Shown here: piece by piece, positions 17,363 through 25,966 of the stretch | Numbering within the stretch: position 1 is the first letter of the stretch | How the letters are laid out: the number at the start of each line of letters is the position of its first letter | NCBI GenBank assembly: GCA_036562565.1 | Contig: DATCJY010000064.1 | Span: forward strand, 1-33,011 | Source of the DNA: DATCJY01 sp036562565 | Lineage (GTDB): Bacteria > Bacteroidota > Bacteroidia > Flavobacteriales_D > Sanyastnellaceae | DNA: 33,011 nt | Direction: 5' to 3' | Notes under the pieces: generated by a model | Told to the model about the DNA's origin: nothing | The model's input: only the letters and a program-made list of their open reading frames with translations | The model's database searches: none | Program-made: the position numbers and the translations under genes

Positions 17363-17911
17363 TCAGACTTGTTCACCGTTTTTCTGGCGCTTCTTTTTAT
17401 AAGCCTGCACTACCAACGTGATGATAACGGCTATACCGGAAATGGCCAGCGTTCCCCATATCCAAGAGATTTCGCTTTTCATCACTACTAAGAAAACTAC
17501 GGCAAACAAAATGAGTGTAGGTACTTCATTCATCAGCCGCATCTTCATGGAAGTATATTTCAACGGATCGATTTGAAGGTTCTTGATAACACGCTGTCCA
17601 TAGAATTGGTAGACAAGCAGCAGTGCCACCGCAAAGAGTTTGATATGCATCCATGGTTGGTTCAGGAACATGGGGTTGCTATACAATAACAGCGAACCGA
17701 AAATGACCGTCAATATGCAGGAAGGCCATGTGATGCCATACCACAATCTTCTTTCCATAATGCGGTATTGATCCATGAGGATGGAGCGGGAGGGTTCTGT
17801 TTTTCTTGCAGCTTCAGCATGATAGACAAACAAGCGGAAGATGTAGAACAATCCTGCAAACCAGGTTACAACAAAAATGATGTGAAGTGATTTAAGAACT
17901 AAGTCATTCAT
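17363..17911 (-). CDS. hemJ: HemJ-type protoporphyrinogen IX oxidase (CopD-like membrane protein)
   Basis: From the ATG at 17911 the protein has 182 residues and four to five membrane spans. The start MNDLVLKSLHIIFVVTWFAG, the segment FRLFVYHAEA, and RLMNEVPTLILFAVVFLVV are hallmarks of HemJ. HemJ is the heme-binding membrane enzyme that oxidises protoporphyrinogen IX to protoporphyrin IX in late heme synthesis. The conserved histidine near the start is expected to ligate heme b. An ATG at 17926 would add five residues. The lysine-rich tail is short. It is the first gene of the probable hemJ-guaD-folK-dNK series. Confidence 0.87.
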   Translation of the reverse strand: MNDLVLKSLHIIFVVTWFAGLFYIFRLFVYHAEAARKTEPSRSILMDQYRIMERRLWYGITWPSCILTVIFGSLLLYSNPMFLNQPWMHIKLFAVALLLVYQFYGQRVIKNLQIDPLKYTSMKMRLMNEVPTLILFAVVFLVVMKSEISWIWGTLAISGIAVIITLVVQAYKKKRQKNGEQV

Positions 17912-18002
17912 GTGGCCAAAGTACATGAATAATTAAATACTCATCAAAAAAAGCTTATCAAGACTTAACGAAGGAAAATGGTAAAAGAGCAGAGGAGTCG
18001 GC

Positions 18003-18010
18003 TACTTTTG
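18003..18010 (+). promoter_or_regulatory. -7 element of the thioesterase gene followed by an A11 tract
   Basis: TACTTTTG matches TAnnTTTG and is followed by GCGCCCG, a common Bacteroidota flank. The predicted start, seven bases on, coincides with the first base of an 11-A run at 18017-18027. The ATG follows at 18049. No -33 TTG at the expected spacing is present. Confidence 0.55.
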
Positions 18011-18048
18011 CGCCCGAAAAAAAAAAACGAACATTCTCAATTAGGAAA

Positions 18049-18567
18049 ATGGCTAAGAAAAAGGTACTTGCAAAGAACACGCTGGCGATTGCTACTCATA
18101 TTGTATTGCCGGAGAACACCAACACTTTGGGCAATCTCATGGGAGGGCAGCTGATGAATTGGATGGACGTCATCTCGGCCATCTCCGCACACCGTCATTG
18201 CAGACGCACCGTGGTAACGGCAGCCGTGAACAATGTATCTTTTAATCATCCGATTCGCCTTGGTGATATCGTTACGATTGAGGCCAAAGTTTCTCGTGCA
18301 TTTTCATCGAGTATGGAAGTGTATATGGAGGTGTTTGTGGAGCACGGTACCACGGGAGTGCGCACGAAGTGCAACTCGGCTATTTACACCTTTGTAGCAG
18401 TTGACGGCAATGGAGCAGCCATAGAAGTTCCTGAATTGGTTCCTGAAACAGACGAAGAAAAAGCGCGCTACGATGCTGCTCTTAGAAGAAAGCAGTTGGG
18501 ATTGATTCTTGCCGGCCGCATGAAGCCAGAGGAAGCAACAGAGCTCAAGGCTTTGTTCATGTCTTAA
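18049..18567 (+). CDS. Acyl-CoA thioesterase (YciA/hotdog family)
   Basis: This 172-residue cytosolic hotdog-fold enzyme hydrolyses acyl-CoA thioesters. The family core LPENTNTLGNLMGGQLMNWM (about 20-39) includes the usual N-x-GNxMGG region, where an asparagine or aspartate helps hydrolysis. VNNVSFNHPIRLGDIVTIEA and the strand MEVYMEVFVE complete the fold. The chain-length range cannot be read from sequence. It stands alone. Its stop overlaps the end of the convergent glycosyltransferase gene by 11 bases. Confidence 0.92.
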   Translation: MAKKKVLAKNTLAIATHIVLPENTNTLGNLMGGQLMNWMDVISAISAHRHCRRTVVTAAVNNVSFNHPIRLGDIVTIEAKVSRAFSSSMEVYMEVFVEHGTTGVRTKCNSAIYTFVAVDGNGAAIEVPELVPETDEEKARYDAALRRKQLGLILAGRMKPEEATELKALFMS

Positions 18568-19564
18568 TCAAGCGTTCCAAGGTCTCGCTGATTTCGTGCA
18601 CATCGATTTGCTCGATGCAGCGGTGTTCTTTACCGTATTTGCATCTGTTGCCAAGTTTGGAACATGGTCTGCGTTTGCGCCCTTTAGGCTCCATTATCAC
18701 GCTGGCGGGATGAGGACGATAAGGATACATGCCAAAGCCGGGAACAGTACATCCCCATAGTGATAGAATCTTGCATTGAAAAGCTGATGCGATGTGCATG
18801 AGGCCGGTATCACCGCTCACTACGACTTCGGCTTTGCGCAAACAATCAGCACTTTGATGCAAGGTGAATTTGCCGGCCGCACTGAAGACTTTGTCACCGC
18901 ATTGTTGTGCTACATAGTTAGCCGCATCCACGTCCTCTTTTCCACCAAGTAACACGACCGGTAGCGAGCAGGCTTTGCATATCTCAGCAATGTGCTCGGC
19001 ACTGAGCCGTTTGCCAATGTGCATCGCACCGATGGCAAAAGCCACATACTTTCCTTGATGGGTTGCCGGTAAGTCGTTTGGTTGTAAACCAGCATTTTCC
19101 GGTATGAAGTAGTCAAGTCCCTTGCCATCGTCCTTCACGCCAAACGCTCTGAGGGTGTCCATATAGCGGTCAACGATGTGGCGATTGGGCATGCGGTTGA
19201 TTCCAAAATTGACCCACAACCATTTCTTGAAATTGAGTTTTGAAAAAGTAAAGTCGAGCACTTTGAGTCTTCGCTTCACAATGCGCGTGCGGATATTGCG
19301 GTGCAGGTCAATGATGTAATGAAAATCCAGTTTCTCAAGCTCAGGCAAAACCTCTTGCACCGTCTTTTCCATGATGTGGATGCGATGGATATACGGATTG
19401 GCTTCCAGCAGCGAAGCAAATTTCTTTTTGGTCAGAAAGTGTACTTCTACTTTTCCATCGAGTTGTTGATTTAATGCACGCACTACCGGAGTGGTGAGAA
19501 CAATATCACCGATGGAGCTGAAGCGAATAACGAGTATGCGGGTTACGTGTTCCAGAGATTTCAA
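18557..19564 (-). CDS. Glycosyltransferase family 9 (heptosyltransferase-like)
   Basis: This 335-residue enzyme of the ADP-heptose:LPS heptosyltransferase family is expected to act on the cytoplasmic face of the inner membrane in lipopolysaccharide core or related glycan assembly. The start ILVIRFSSIGDIVLTTPVVR is diagnostic, and the C-terminal half has VVSGDTGLMHIASAFQ, a sugar-nucleotide site. A cysteine-rich tail (CSKLGNRCKYGKEHRC) near 295-310 is also typical of GT9 members from this phylum. Donor and acceptor are not assignable. Its 3' end overlaps the thioesterase gene tail to tail. Confidence 0.9.
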   Translation of the reverse strand: MKSLEHVTRILVIRFSSIGDIVLTTPVVRALNQQLDGKVEVHFLTKKKFASLLEANPYIHRIHIMEKTVQEVLPELEKLDFHYIIDLHRNIRTRIVKRRLKVLDFTFSKLNFKKWLWVNFGINRMPNRHIVDRYMDTLRAFGVKDDGKGLDYFIPENAGLQPNDLPATHQGKYVAFAIGAMHIGKRLSAEHIAEICKACSLPVVLLGGKEDVDAANYVAQQCGDKVFSAAGKFTLHQSADCLRKAEVVVSGDTGLMHIASAFQCKILSLWGCTVPGFGMYPYRPHPASVIMEPKGRKRRPCSKLGNRCKYGKEHRCIEQIDVHEISETLERLIKT

Positions 19565-19611
19565 TTTTTGGATTGCGTGGCGAATGTAGTCATGAAGTCA
19601 AATTAAGAAAG

Positions 19612-19641
19612 TTGTGACAAGCGGTAACTGTGTTACATTTG
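19612..19641 (+). promoter_or_regulatory. Bacteroidota-type promoter (TTG-N19-TACATTTG)
   Basis: TTG at 19612-19614 and TACATTTG at 19634-19641 are separated by exactly 19 bases, a full match to the phylum pattern. Transcription should start near 19648, seventeen bases before the ATG at 19665. An ATG at 19614 lies inside the promoter, so it cannot be the start. Confidence 0.78.
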
Positions 19642-19664
19642 ATTTATCACAAAAAATCAAACTC

Positions 19665-20090
19665 ATGCATCCTGTTCTCCAAAACATACTCGGACTTATT
19701 CTGGGAATACTCATTGGCAGCCTTGTCAATGGATGGATAATTACTATTAGTGGTAACATTATTCCTCCACCGGAAGGTGCCGACTTGACCACACCTGAAG
19801 GACTGATACAAGCCATGGCCATCATGCAACCAAAGCATTTTGTAATGCCGTTTTTGGCACATGCAATAGGAACTTTGGTAGGTGCATTTATAGCAGCGAA
19901 GATTGCTGCTACACATAAAAGAACATTTGCTTTGGTCGTAGGGGTCGTGTTTCTGATAGGAGGGATTTACATGGTGACCATTCTTCCGTCACCGCTTTGG
20001 TTTAATGTTTTGGACTTGGCTGTGGCCTATATCCCGATGGCCTACATAGGCTGGTTACTGGCCACAACCAAATCTCGTAAACAATCTTAG
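19665..20090 (+). CDS. Conserved small membrane protein, function unknown
   Basis: From 19665 the protein has 141 residues and four predicted membrane spans: LGLILGILIGSLVNGWI near the start, then FLAHAIGTLVGAFIAAKIAA, FALVVGVVFLIGGIYMVTIL and LDLAVAYIPMAYIGWLLA. Between the first two spans lies a loop with PPPEGADLTTPEG. I recognise the pattern as a widespread uncharacterised family and know no function. It has its own promoter. Its stop overlaps that of the convergent dapD by three shared bases. A longer frame from 19614 is excluded by the promoter position. Confidence 0.8.
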   Translation: MHPVLQNILGLILGILIGSLVNGWIITISGNIIPPPEGADLTTPEGLIQAMAIMQPKHFVMPFLAHAIGTLVGAFIAAKIAATHKRTFALVVGVVFLIGGIYMVTILPSPLWFNVLDLAVAYIPMAYIGWLLATTKSRKQS

Positions 20091-20905
20091 ACAGCCACGT
20101 TGAAATCACGCAATGCATCATTGAGTGATGTTTTCAAATCGGTGCTGGCTTTGCGCTTTCCGATAATCAACGCACATGGCACTTGGTATTCTCCGGCAGG
20201 AAATTTCTTTGAATAGCTACCTGGAATCACCACAGAGCGCTCGGGAACAACACCTTCATATGTTACAGGTGCGTCACCGCTTACATCAATGATTTTGGTG
20301 CTCTTGGTGAGCACCACGTTGGCACCGAGTACGGCTTCTTTCATTACGCGCACACCTTCCACCACGATGCAACGTGAACCGATGAAACAACCATCTTCAA
20401 TAATTACAGGAGCGGCTTGCAATGGCTCAAGCACACCACCGATACCAACACCACCACTAAGGTGAACGTTCTTTCCAATTTGTGCGCAGCTGCCAACAGT
20501 TGCCCATGTATCTACCATTGTTCCGCTGTCCACATAAGCACCTATGTTCACATAGCTAGGCATCATAATCACTCCGCTTGCGAGGTAAGCACCGTAGCGC
20601 GCTACTGCGTGAGGGACTACGCGCACACCAAGCTCTTTGTATCCGCGCTTGAGTTCCATTTTATCATAAAACTCCATAGGGCCGGCTTCCAATACTTCCA
20701 TCTTTTGGATAGGGAAGTACATCACCACCGCTTTCTTCACCCATTCATTCACTTGCCATGAACCGTCAGCCGACGGTTCTGCAACGCGCAGTTTCCCTTT
20801 GTCCAATGATTCAATGACTTCGCGAATAGCACTTTGTGTTTTTTCTTCTTGTAGCAGATCGCGGTTATCCCACGCTGCTTCTATGATTTCCTGAATTGAT
20901 GTCAT
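20087..20905 (-). CDS. dapD: 2,3,4,5-tetrahydropyridine-2,6-dicarboxylate N-succinyltransferase
   Basis: The 272-residue trimeric enzyme adds succinyl from succinyl-CoA in the diaminopimelate/lysine pathway, which also feeds peptidoglycan. The N-terminal helical domain is followed by a left-handed beta-helix with isoleucine/valine-x-x-G turns, seen in YLASGVIMMPSYVNIGAYVD, TMVDTWATVGSCAQIGKNVH and GGVGIGGVLEPLQA. The length and these segments fit DapD well. It is a single gene. The intergenic region to ruvX (20906-20993) contains a 10-base palindrome CGACCGGTCG at 20934-20943 but no clear promoter. Confidence 0.95.
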   Translation of the reverse strand: MTSIQEIIEAAWDNRDLLQEEKTQSAIREVIESLDKGKLRVAEPSADGSWQVNEWVKKAVVMYFPIQKMEVLEAGPMEFYDKMELKRGYKELGVRVVPHAVARYGAYLASGVIMMPSYVNIGAYVDSGTMVDTWATVGSCAQIGKNVHLSGGVGIGGVLEPLQAAPVIIEDGCFIGSRCIVVEGVRVMKEAVLGANVVLTKSTKIIDVSGDAPVTYEGVVPERSVVIPGSYSKKFPAGEYQVPCALIIGKRKASTDLKTSLNDALRDFNVAV

Positions 20906-20993
20906 ACAAAAATTTTGGGTAAAAATAAAACTACGACCGGTCGGAAAGCGCAGACGAGTCAGTTGGTTTAATATTGCTGCATATTAAATGAAT

Positions 20994-21404
20994 ATGGCAA
21001 AAGCACTTGGAATAGACTATGGATTGAAGCGTACAGGAATTGCAATTACAGATGACTTGAAAATGATTGCATCCCCTTTGACTACGATACCGACCCATGT
21101 GCTTTTTGATTACCTCGAAAAACTGCTTCAGAAAGAAAAGGTTGATGTAGTGGTGATAGGCGAGGCCAAATATTTGGATGGAAATGCTTCTGATATCACA
21201 CGCTTGCAAGAAGAGTTTGTAAATAGGTTTAAGAGCAAGTTCCCTGAAATGAAAGTGGAGCGCATCAATGAAATGTTCACTAGTAAAATGGCTGCTCAAT
21301 CACTCGTAATGAGTGGTTTGAAAAAATCCGATCGTCAAAAGAAAGAGAACATTGATATGGTAAGTGCTGCCATCATCTTGCAGTCCTACTTGGATAAGAT
21401 TTGA
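20994..21404 (+). CDS. ruvX: Putative pre-16S rRNA nuclease / Holliday junction resolvase-like RuvX (YqgF)
   Basis: The 136-residue RNase H-fold protein starts MAKALGIDYGLKRTGIAITD, with the first catalytic aspartate in GIDYG. VDVVVIGEAKYLDGNASD, ERINEMFTSKMA with the acidic glutamate, and a final DMVSAAIILQSYL with the last aspartate complete the set. YqgF proteins are linked to 16S rRNA 5'-end maturation. The substitution GEAKYLDG for the more common GLP motif is as seen in other Bacteroidota. An ATG two codons earlier (20988) is possible. The stop is only 2 bases from the convergent DUF58 gene. Confidence 0.92.
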   Translation: MAKALGIDYGLKRTGIAITDDLKMIASPLTTIPTHVLFDYLEKLLQKEKVDVVVIGEAKYLDGNASDITRLQEEFVNRFKSKFPEMKVERINEMFTSKMAAQSLVMSGLKKSDRQKKENIDMVSAAIILQSYLDKI

Positions 21405-21406
21405 TT

Positions 21407-22756
21407 TTATATCAAACCTCGCGCCTTCAACTCTAAGTATTTGTTCACAGTGTTGATAGAAAGGTCTTCCGGCTTGCTCAATATGGTTTGGATGCCGTAT
21501 TTGTGCAGGCGTGCTACAATTTGTTTTTTATCGTTCAACAGTTTTTGTGCTATGGTCTGTGCGTAGATGTCGCTCACGTATTCCGGTTGTTTGGTAGCAT
21601 AAGTGCTCAGCTCTGTATTTTCAAAAATGATAACAACCAACAAGTGCAATCGGTTGATCTTCTGTAGCACGGGGAGTGCACGTTCCATTGCATAAGTACT
21701 CTCGAAGTTGGTATTCAGGAATAGGAGGCTGCGACTTCTGATTACATTTTTAATGCCTTGATACATGAGGTCATAGTTTGCTTCGTATGGTTGAGGTTTC
21801 TCATGATACAAGGCATTCATGATTTTTTTCAATTGATGCTCGCTTCGCTCTGCACGCAATGTGCTTCCTATTGCATGGGAGAAAGTGATAAGTCCAGCTT
21901 TGTCGTATTTCTTCAAAGCAATGTTGCTAATCACGAGACTTGAATTCACTGCATAGTCCAACAAGCTCAGTCCATTGAATGGCATGTGCATCACACGGCT
22001 TTTGTCGATGATGCAGTATATCTGTTGTGAACGTTCATCTTCATATTGATTCACCATGAGCTGATTTCTTCGTCCGGTTGCTTTCCAGTTAATGCTTCGG
22101 ATATCATCTCCCTGCGCATACGTTTTGATCTTTTCAAACTCATAGGTATGACCTACACGTCTCAACCTTCTGATACCATCCGATGTGCTGATTTTGGCAA
22201 ATGCAATCAGCTCGTATTTCTTCATCTGTATTAGACTAGGATAAACCGGTGTCATTTGTGGTTCTGCCAATTGCATCCTGCGCGCTACAACTCCAAGGCG
22301 AGTGGAGGTGATGGCGTTGAGAAATCCGAAGTCATACTCACCTCGTTTTAAAGGGCGAACGATATAATGCAGTGAAGTGGATTCGTGAGCCGCAAGAGAA
22401 GTCGTTATCTTGAAGTTGCGTTCTTGAAATTGAAAGGGAAGTTCATCATACAGTTCAAGATTCAAATACAAGTTGGATTCGTTGGTAAGATGAAGTTCGA
22501 TAGTGTTGTCATCTCCAAGCGACAGCATCTTGGTCATAGAGCGCTGTGCGGTGAGCTTTGGTTTCTGAATAAACAACAACACGAAATCTGCAATTGTCGT
22601 GGCTAAAAGAACAAGACAATATGTTATCACCAGGGGCTCGAGAAACGCAAACGGAAAGCTTAGAGCAAAGCCTGCAATGGCAATGCTCGCGAGGATGAAG
22701 AACCGTTGCGTCAAGCGAAAGCTCTCCGGTGCTGATATTTTTTGGGGACTCTCCAC
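21407..22756 (-). CDS. DUF58 domain protein
   Basis: The 449-residue protein has two N-terminal membrane spans (about 18-62), a beta-rich middle, and the DUF58 signature DDIRSINWKATGRRNQLMVN (217-236). It continues into a von Willebrand A-like fold (CIIDKSRVMHMPFNG). DUF58 proteins are nearly always encoded beside MoxR ATPases, which are thought to remodel or assemble metal-dependent or membrane complexes with them. It is last in the five-gene operon, three bases after moxR. The specific target is unknown. Confidence 0.92.
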   Translation of the reverse strand: MESPQKISAPESFRLTQRFFILASIAIAGFALSFPFAFLEPLVITYCLVLLATTIADFVLLFIQKPKLTAQRSMTKMLSLGDDNTIELHLTNESNLYLNLELYDELPFQFQERNFKITTSLAAHESTSLHYIVRPLKRGEYDFGFLNAITSTRLGVVARRMQLAEPQMTPVYPSLIQMKKYELIAFAKISTSDGIRRLRRVGHTYEFEKIKTYAQGDDIRSINWKATGRRNQLMVNQYEDERSQQIYCIIDKSRVMHMPFNGLSLLDYAVNSSLVISNIALKKYDKAGLITFSHAIGSTLRAERSEHQLKKIMNALYHEKPQPYEANYDLMYQGIKNVIRSRSLLFLNTNFESTYAMERALPVLQKINRLHLLVVIIFENTELSTYATKQPEYVSDIYAQTIAQKLLNDKKQIVARLHKYGIQTILSKPEDLSINTVNKYLELKARGLI

Positions 22757-22759
22757 AGT

Positions 22760-23842
22760 TTATCTTGGTACTTCAACTTTTTTCAAAATGTCTTCAATGA
22801 TTTCTTCGACTGTATGACCTTCCATCTCGCGCTCATGGCTCAACACGATGCGATGATTTAATACAGCAACCGCCACGTCTTTGATGTCATCCGGGGTGAC
22901 GAAGAACCTGCCTCGCATAGCTGCCAAGGCTTTTGATGTTTTCATCATGGCGAGTGATGCGCGTGGAGATGCTCCAAGGAACAGGTCGCCATTATTGCGT
23001 GTATTGTGTACAATAGCTGCGATGTAATCCAAGAGCTCAGGACGTATCTCAACCTGTTCGATGATTTCTTGATATGCTTTTAGCTCTTCAGGAGTGATGA
23101 CTGCCTGAACATCTTGTGATACTCTTTTGTTGAAGTCACTGTGATAACGGTGAAGGATTTTTTGTTCGTCTTCGAGGTTCGGATAACCGAGCTTGATGCG
23201 GAACATAAAACGGTCGAGCTGTGCCTCAGGCAACGAGTAAGTACCTTCTTGTTCAATCGGGTTTTGAGTTGCTACCACGAAGAAGGGATATTCCATGCGA
23301 TAGGTTTCACCATCATAAGTGATTTGCTTTTCTTCCATGACCTCCATGAGTGCCGCTTGCGTTTTTGCCGGGGCACGGTTGATTTCGTCAATGAGGATAA
23401 TGTTGGAGAATAAAGGTCCTTTTCTAAAATAGAAATTGGACTCTTTCATATTGAAAACCGATGTTCCGGTAATATCAGTTGGCATCAAGTCCGGTGTGAA
23501 CTGTATGCGGCTGTATTGTGCTTTGATGGTTTGTGCAAGAGTTTTAGCAGTCAGGGTCTTCGCAATTCCCGGATAACCTTCGAGCAATACATGTCCGCCT
23601 GTGAGCAATGCTGCGAACAAAAGCTCAACGGTTCGTTCTTGTCCAATGACCACTTTGTTTATTTCACGCATGATGCTTTCTGTGGCATCATGGACTTTAG
23701 TTGTTAGGGCCATCAATTCAGGAGCTACTTCCTTTTGCATCTCCATAGCATTGATTGCAGGCTCCGCAATAGGCGGATTGGTATTGTTCTGGTTATCGCC
23801 TTGATTTGGGATATTCAACTCCTCGTTTTTGTTTTCTTCCAT
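22760..23842 (-). CDS. MoxR-family AAA+ ATPase
   Basis: From the ATG at 23842 it has 360 residues; an upstream ATG at 23869 overlaps the previous gene and adds nine residues. Counted from 23869, the Walker A motif is GYPGIAKT (98-105) and Walker B is ILIDE (158-162). The sensor region is VATQNPIEQEGTYSLPEAQL, with the arginine finger nearby (DRFMFRIKLGYP). MoxR ATPases act as chaperones for folding or metal insertion in partner proteins, commonly with DUF58 and VWA proteins. An N-terminal asparagine-rich, disordered segment (ENKNEELNIPNQGDNQNNTN) precedes the ATPase core. Confidence 0.95.
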   Translation of the reverse strand: MEENKNEELNIPNQGDNQNNTNPPIAEPAINAMEMQKEVAPELMALTTKVHDATESIMREINKVVIGQERTVELLFAALLTGGHVLLEGYPGIAKTLTAKTLAQTIKAQYSRIQFTPDLMPTDITGTSVFNMKESNFYFRKGPLFSNIILIDEINRAPAKTQAALMEVMEEKQITYDGETYRMEYPFFVVATQNPIEQEGTYSLPEAQLDRFMFRIKLGYPNLEDEQKILHRYHSDFNKRVSQDVQAVITPEELKAYQEIIEQVEIRPELLDYIAAIVHNTRNNGDLFLGASPRASLAMMKTSKALAAMRGRFFVTPDDIKDVAVAVLNHRIVLSHEREMEGHTVEEIIEDILKKVEVPR

Positions 23843-23859
23843 TTTTTCGATGGTCTTAG

Positions 23860-25254
23860 TTATTTGCAAGTGTTATAGAATCGCTCCAGCTGTAAGTGGA
23901 ATTTCATCATGTCTGCTGTATCCACGGTTGCCAAGGCTTTCAGATAATTGTATTGTTTAAATATATCTTCTACTAGCTCTTTACTTACTGAACTCTTTTG
24001 TGAAATATCGGTGATGAGCAAGTCATCATATTTATCGTCTTGCTGTGACAATTTTAGTCTAAAACGTTCGCGCAAGAAGGCCTTGAACAAATCCATTTTC
24101 ATGGTGACGAGTTTTTTGTGGTCCTTCTGCTTCATGAACATCTGAGAAATTACTTCAGCATATTCGATAGAGGTATTGTCCATTTTGGGCATAGTAGGGA
24201 TGATGCGTTGTGTGCGCTTAGCTCCAAATAAGATGAACAAGAGAGTGGTCAACAATAAGAGATACCATGCTTTTCGCAAAGCAGGTTCCGATAATATGAA
24301 TTCAAGTGGGCCTTTATCAGAAGAGGGGGCTAAGTAATTAAACGAGCGGTAATCGTAGTAACGACTGTCCTCATCCCAATAAATGGTGCCATCACCCAAA
24401 TAGGATAAAGCTTCGCGGCAATACTCCATGCCTTCTTGCTCAATCATATAGTAATTGGTAAACGCAAGTGGTGTGCAATGTAGATAGATATATCCGTTGC
24501 CACATTTGAAACGAATGAAGTTTGCATACTCATTGTTGAAAGTGCCTAGGACTTCAATGCTATCGCCATCGATGGTGGTGATGTGGGGTTTGAAGAAATA
24601 CCATCCATTTGGGAGTGTTTCTCCTTTGTAGATTTTTTTAATGGAAACCGATTGTTGTGTGCCACGGATGCTTTTTACATGGAGATGTGCTATGGTGTCA
24701 TAAATGGTTTTATGAGTGGAGAGACTTGGTTCATCAAAGAACCAAATTTGCTCATCCATTTCTATATCTTCATCCGTAGCATTTCCGTCTTGATGTAAAA
24801 CAGTTTCGTTATTTTCTATTTCGTGTGATGACAAGGAGTCTTCAATAATGTCGTGTGTGGAGTATATGCGCAATAGTGAGTCGGCAATGGCATATCGTGG
24901 ATAGCCCACGATGAATGCGATATTTCCATTCGTGACAAACTCAAGTATGGTGCTCACATCTGCTGAGTCCGTGTAGTGGTGATTGCCTACATAGAAATAG
25001 GTGTTTATCTTGTCTGTTTTTTCTACAGGAAGCCGCGTTTTTAAACTGTCTTCAATATAAACGAATGATTGGGTCTTATGTGATGCTTTGAGCAAATCGT
25101 GAAGCACTTTGGTACCGTATGGGTTCTTGTTATCGGCTTCATACGTTTCGTTCCAATTCAGTGATTTAGTGAATAGCCACAGCAATACTCCGGCTACTAT
25201 CACTACCCCGATGATAGCTATTAGGCTTGTGTTATTTGATTTATTGCGGCTCAT
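23860..25254 (-). CDS. DUF4350 domain membrane protein
   Basis: The 464-residue protein begins with a span (TSLIAIIGVVIVAGVLLWLF, 9-28). Next comes the DUF4350 segment NPYGTKVLHDLLKASHKTQS, a Rossmann-like fold also seen in glycosyl-hydrolase-related domains. A long extracytoplasmic region follows, then a second span (LLLLTTLLFILFGAKR, about 332-347). The cytosolic end of about 115 residues is helical. The two spans place the central domain outside the membrane. It sits between the DUF4129 protein and MoxR, overlapping the former by 14 bases. Biochemical function is not known. Confidence 0.88.
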   Translation of the reverse strand: MSRNKSNNTSLIAIIGVVIVAGVLLWLFTKSLNWNETYEADNKNPYGTKVLHDLLKASHKTQSFVYIEDSLKTRLPVEKTDKINTYFYVGNHHYTDSADVSTILEFVTNGNIAFIVGYPRYAIADSLLRIYSTHDIIEDSLSSHEIENNETVLHQDGNATDEDIEMDEQIWFFDEPSLSTHKTIYDTIAHLHVKSIRGTQQSVSIKKIYKGETLPNGWYFFKPHITTIDGDSIEVLGTFNNEYANFIRFKCGNGYIYLHCTPLAFTNYYMIEQEGMEYCREALSYLGDGTIYWDEDSRYYDYRSFNYLAPSSDKGPLEFILSEPALRKAWYLLLLTTLLFILFGAKRTQRIIPTMPKMDNTSIEYAEVISQMFMKQKDHKKLVTMKMDLFKAFLRERFRLKLSQQDDKYDDLLITDISQKSSVSKELVEDIFKQYNYLKALATVDTADMMKFHLQLERFYNTCK

Positions 25255-25966
25255 TCTTCAAGGTAGTGAGATAGTTTTTAAATGCGGGTGCTACCTTGTT
25301 ATAGGATATTGCATCAATATCCGAATCACCGTACCAGATAACTTCAAAGAGGAGTGTCACCTCGCGGAAGGAAGGATAGCTCGGGTCATTGCGCATTTCA
25401 CGCAGATAATCGTTGTTGGTCTTATCTTTTTTCCATACGATTTGTTTATTGAGGTGCAATTGCTGGATGATGTTTAAATACAATAACCGAACAGTGGATT
25501 TGTAATCTTTAGCATCCAGCATGGCGCTGAGTAAGCTTGATACATCGGCATCCGGCAAGTCATTTTCTATTTTCAGAAAGGCTTGTTTAACATCTTTCTC
25601 AGTAAGGCGTTTGTCATTGGCAGAGGTATTCGCTTTAATCAAACGGATAATGAGAAAAACGAGTCCTCCAATGATGAGGAGCACAGAGATGATTTTGAAA
25701 AGTGGAGCGTTGATGAGGCGATTGAGAAAATCGGGGAAATTCAATTGCTTCCGCTGTACCTCTTTAGTTCGATCTTCTTGTTCTTCTTTCTTTGGTTTGG
25801 TGGAATAGTCCAATCCTTCGGTTGCTTTTTTCCACTCCTCATCCGTCCACACGTGTTCTTGTGCTGCCGGGTCTTGCGCATTGGCTTGTGGTTGCGGAAC
25901 AACAAATACCAAAAAAGAAATCAAAATAAAAATGCGCAAGGCTTTACATTTCTTTTTCCAAACCAT
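25241..25966 (-). CDS. DUF4129 domain protein
   Basis: The protein is 241 residues from the ATG at 25966; an ATG at 25987 gives seven more. A signal peptide (RIFILISFLVFVVPQPQANAQ) leads to a charged linker (KPKKEEQEDRTKEVQRKQLN). A single membrane span follows (KIISVLLIIGGLVFLIIRLI, about 90-109 in the shorter form), then a cytosolic DUF4129 domain. That domain contains YKSTVRLLYLNIIQQLHLNK and FREVTLLFEVIWYGDSDID. Such domains recur at the end of transglutaminase-like proteins and in MoxR clusters. The start overlaps the end of the SpoIIM fusion gene, suggesting translational coupling. Confidence 0.87.
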   Translation of the reverse strand: MVWKKKCKALRIFILISFLVFVVPQPQANAQDPAAQEHVWTDEEWKKATEGLDYSTKPKKEEQEDRTKEVQRKQLNFPDFLNRLINAPLFKIISVLLIIGGLVFLIIRLIKANTSANDKRLTEKDVKQAFLKIENDLPDADVSSLLSAMLDAKDYKSTVRLLYLNIIQQLHLNKQIVWKKDKTNNDYLREMRNDPSYPSFREVTLLFEVIWYGDSDIDAISYNKVAPAFKNYLTTLKNEPQ

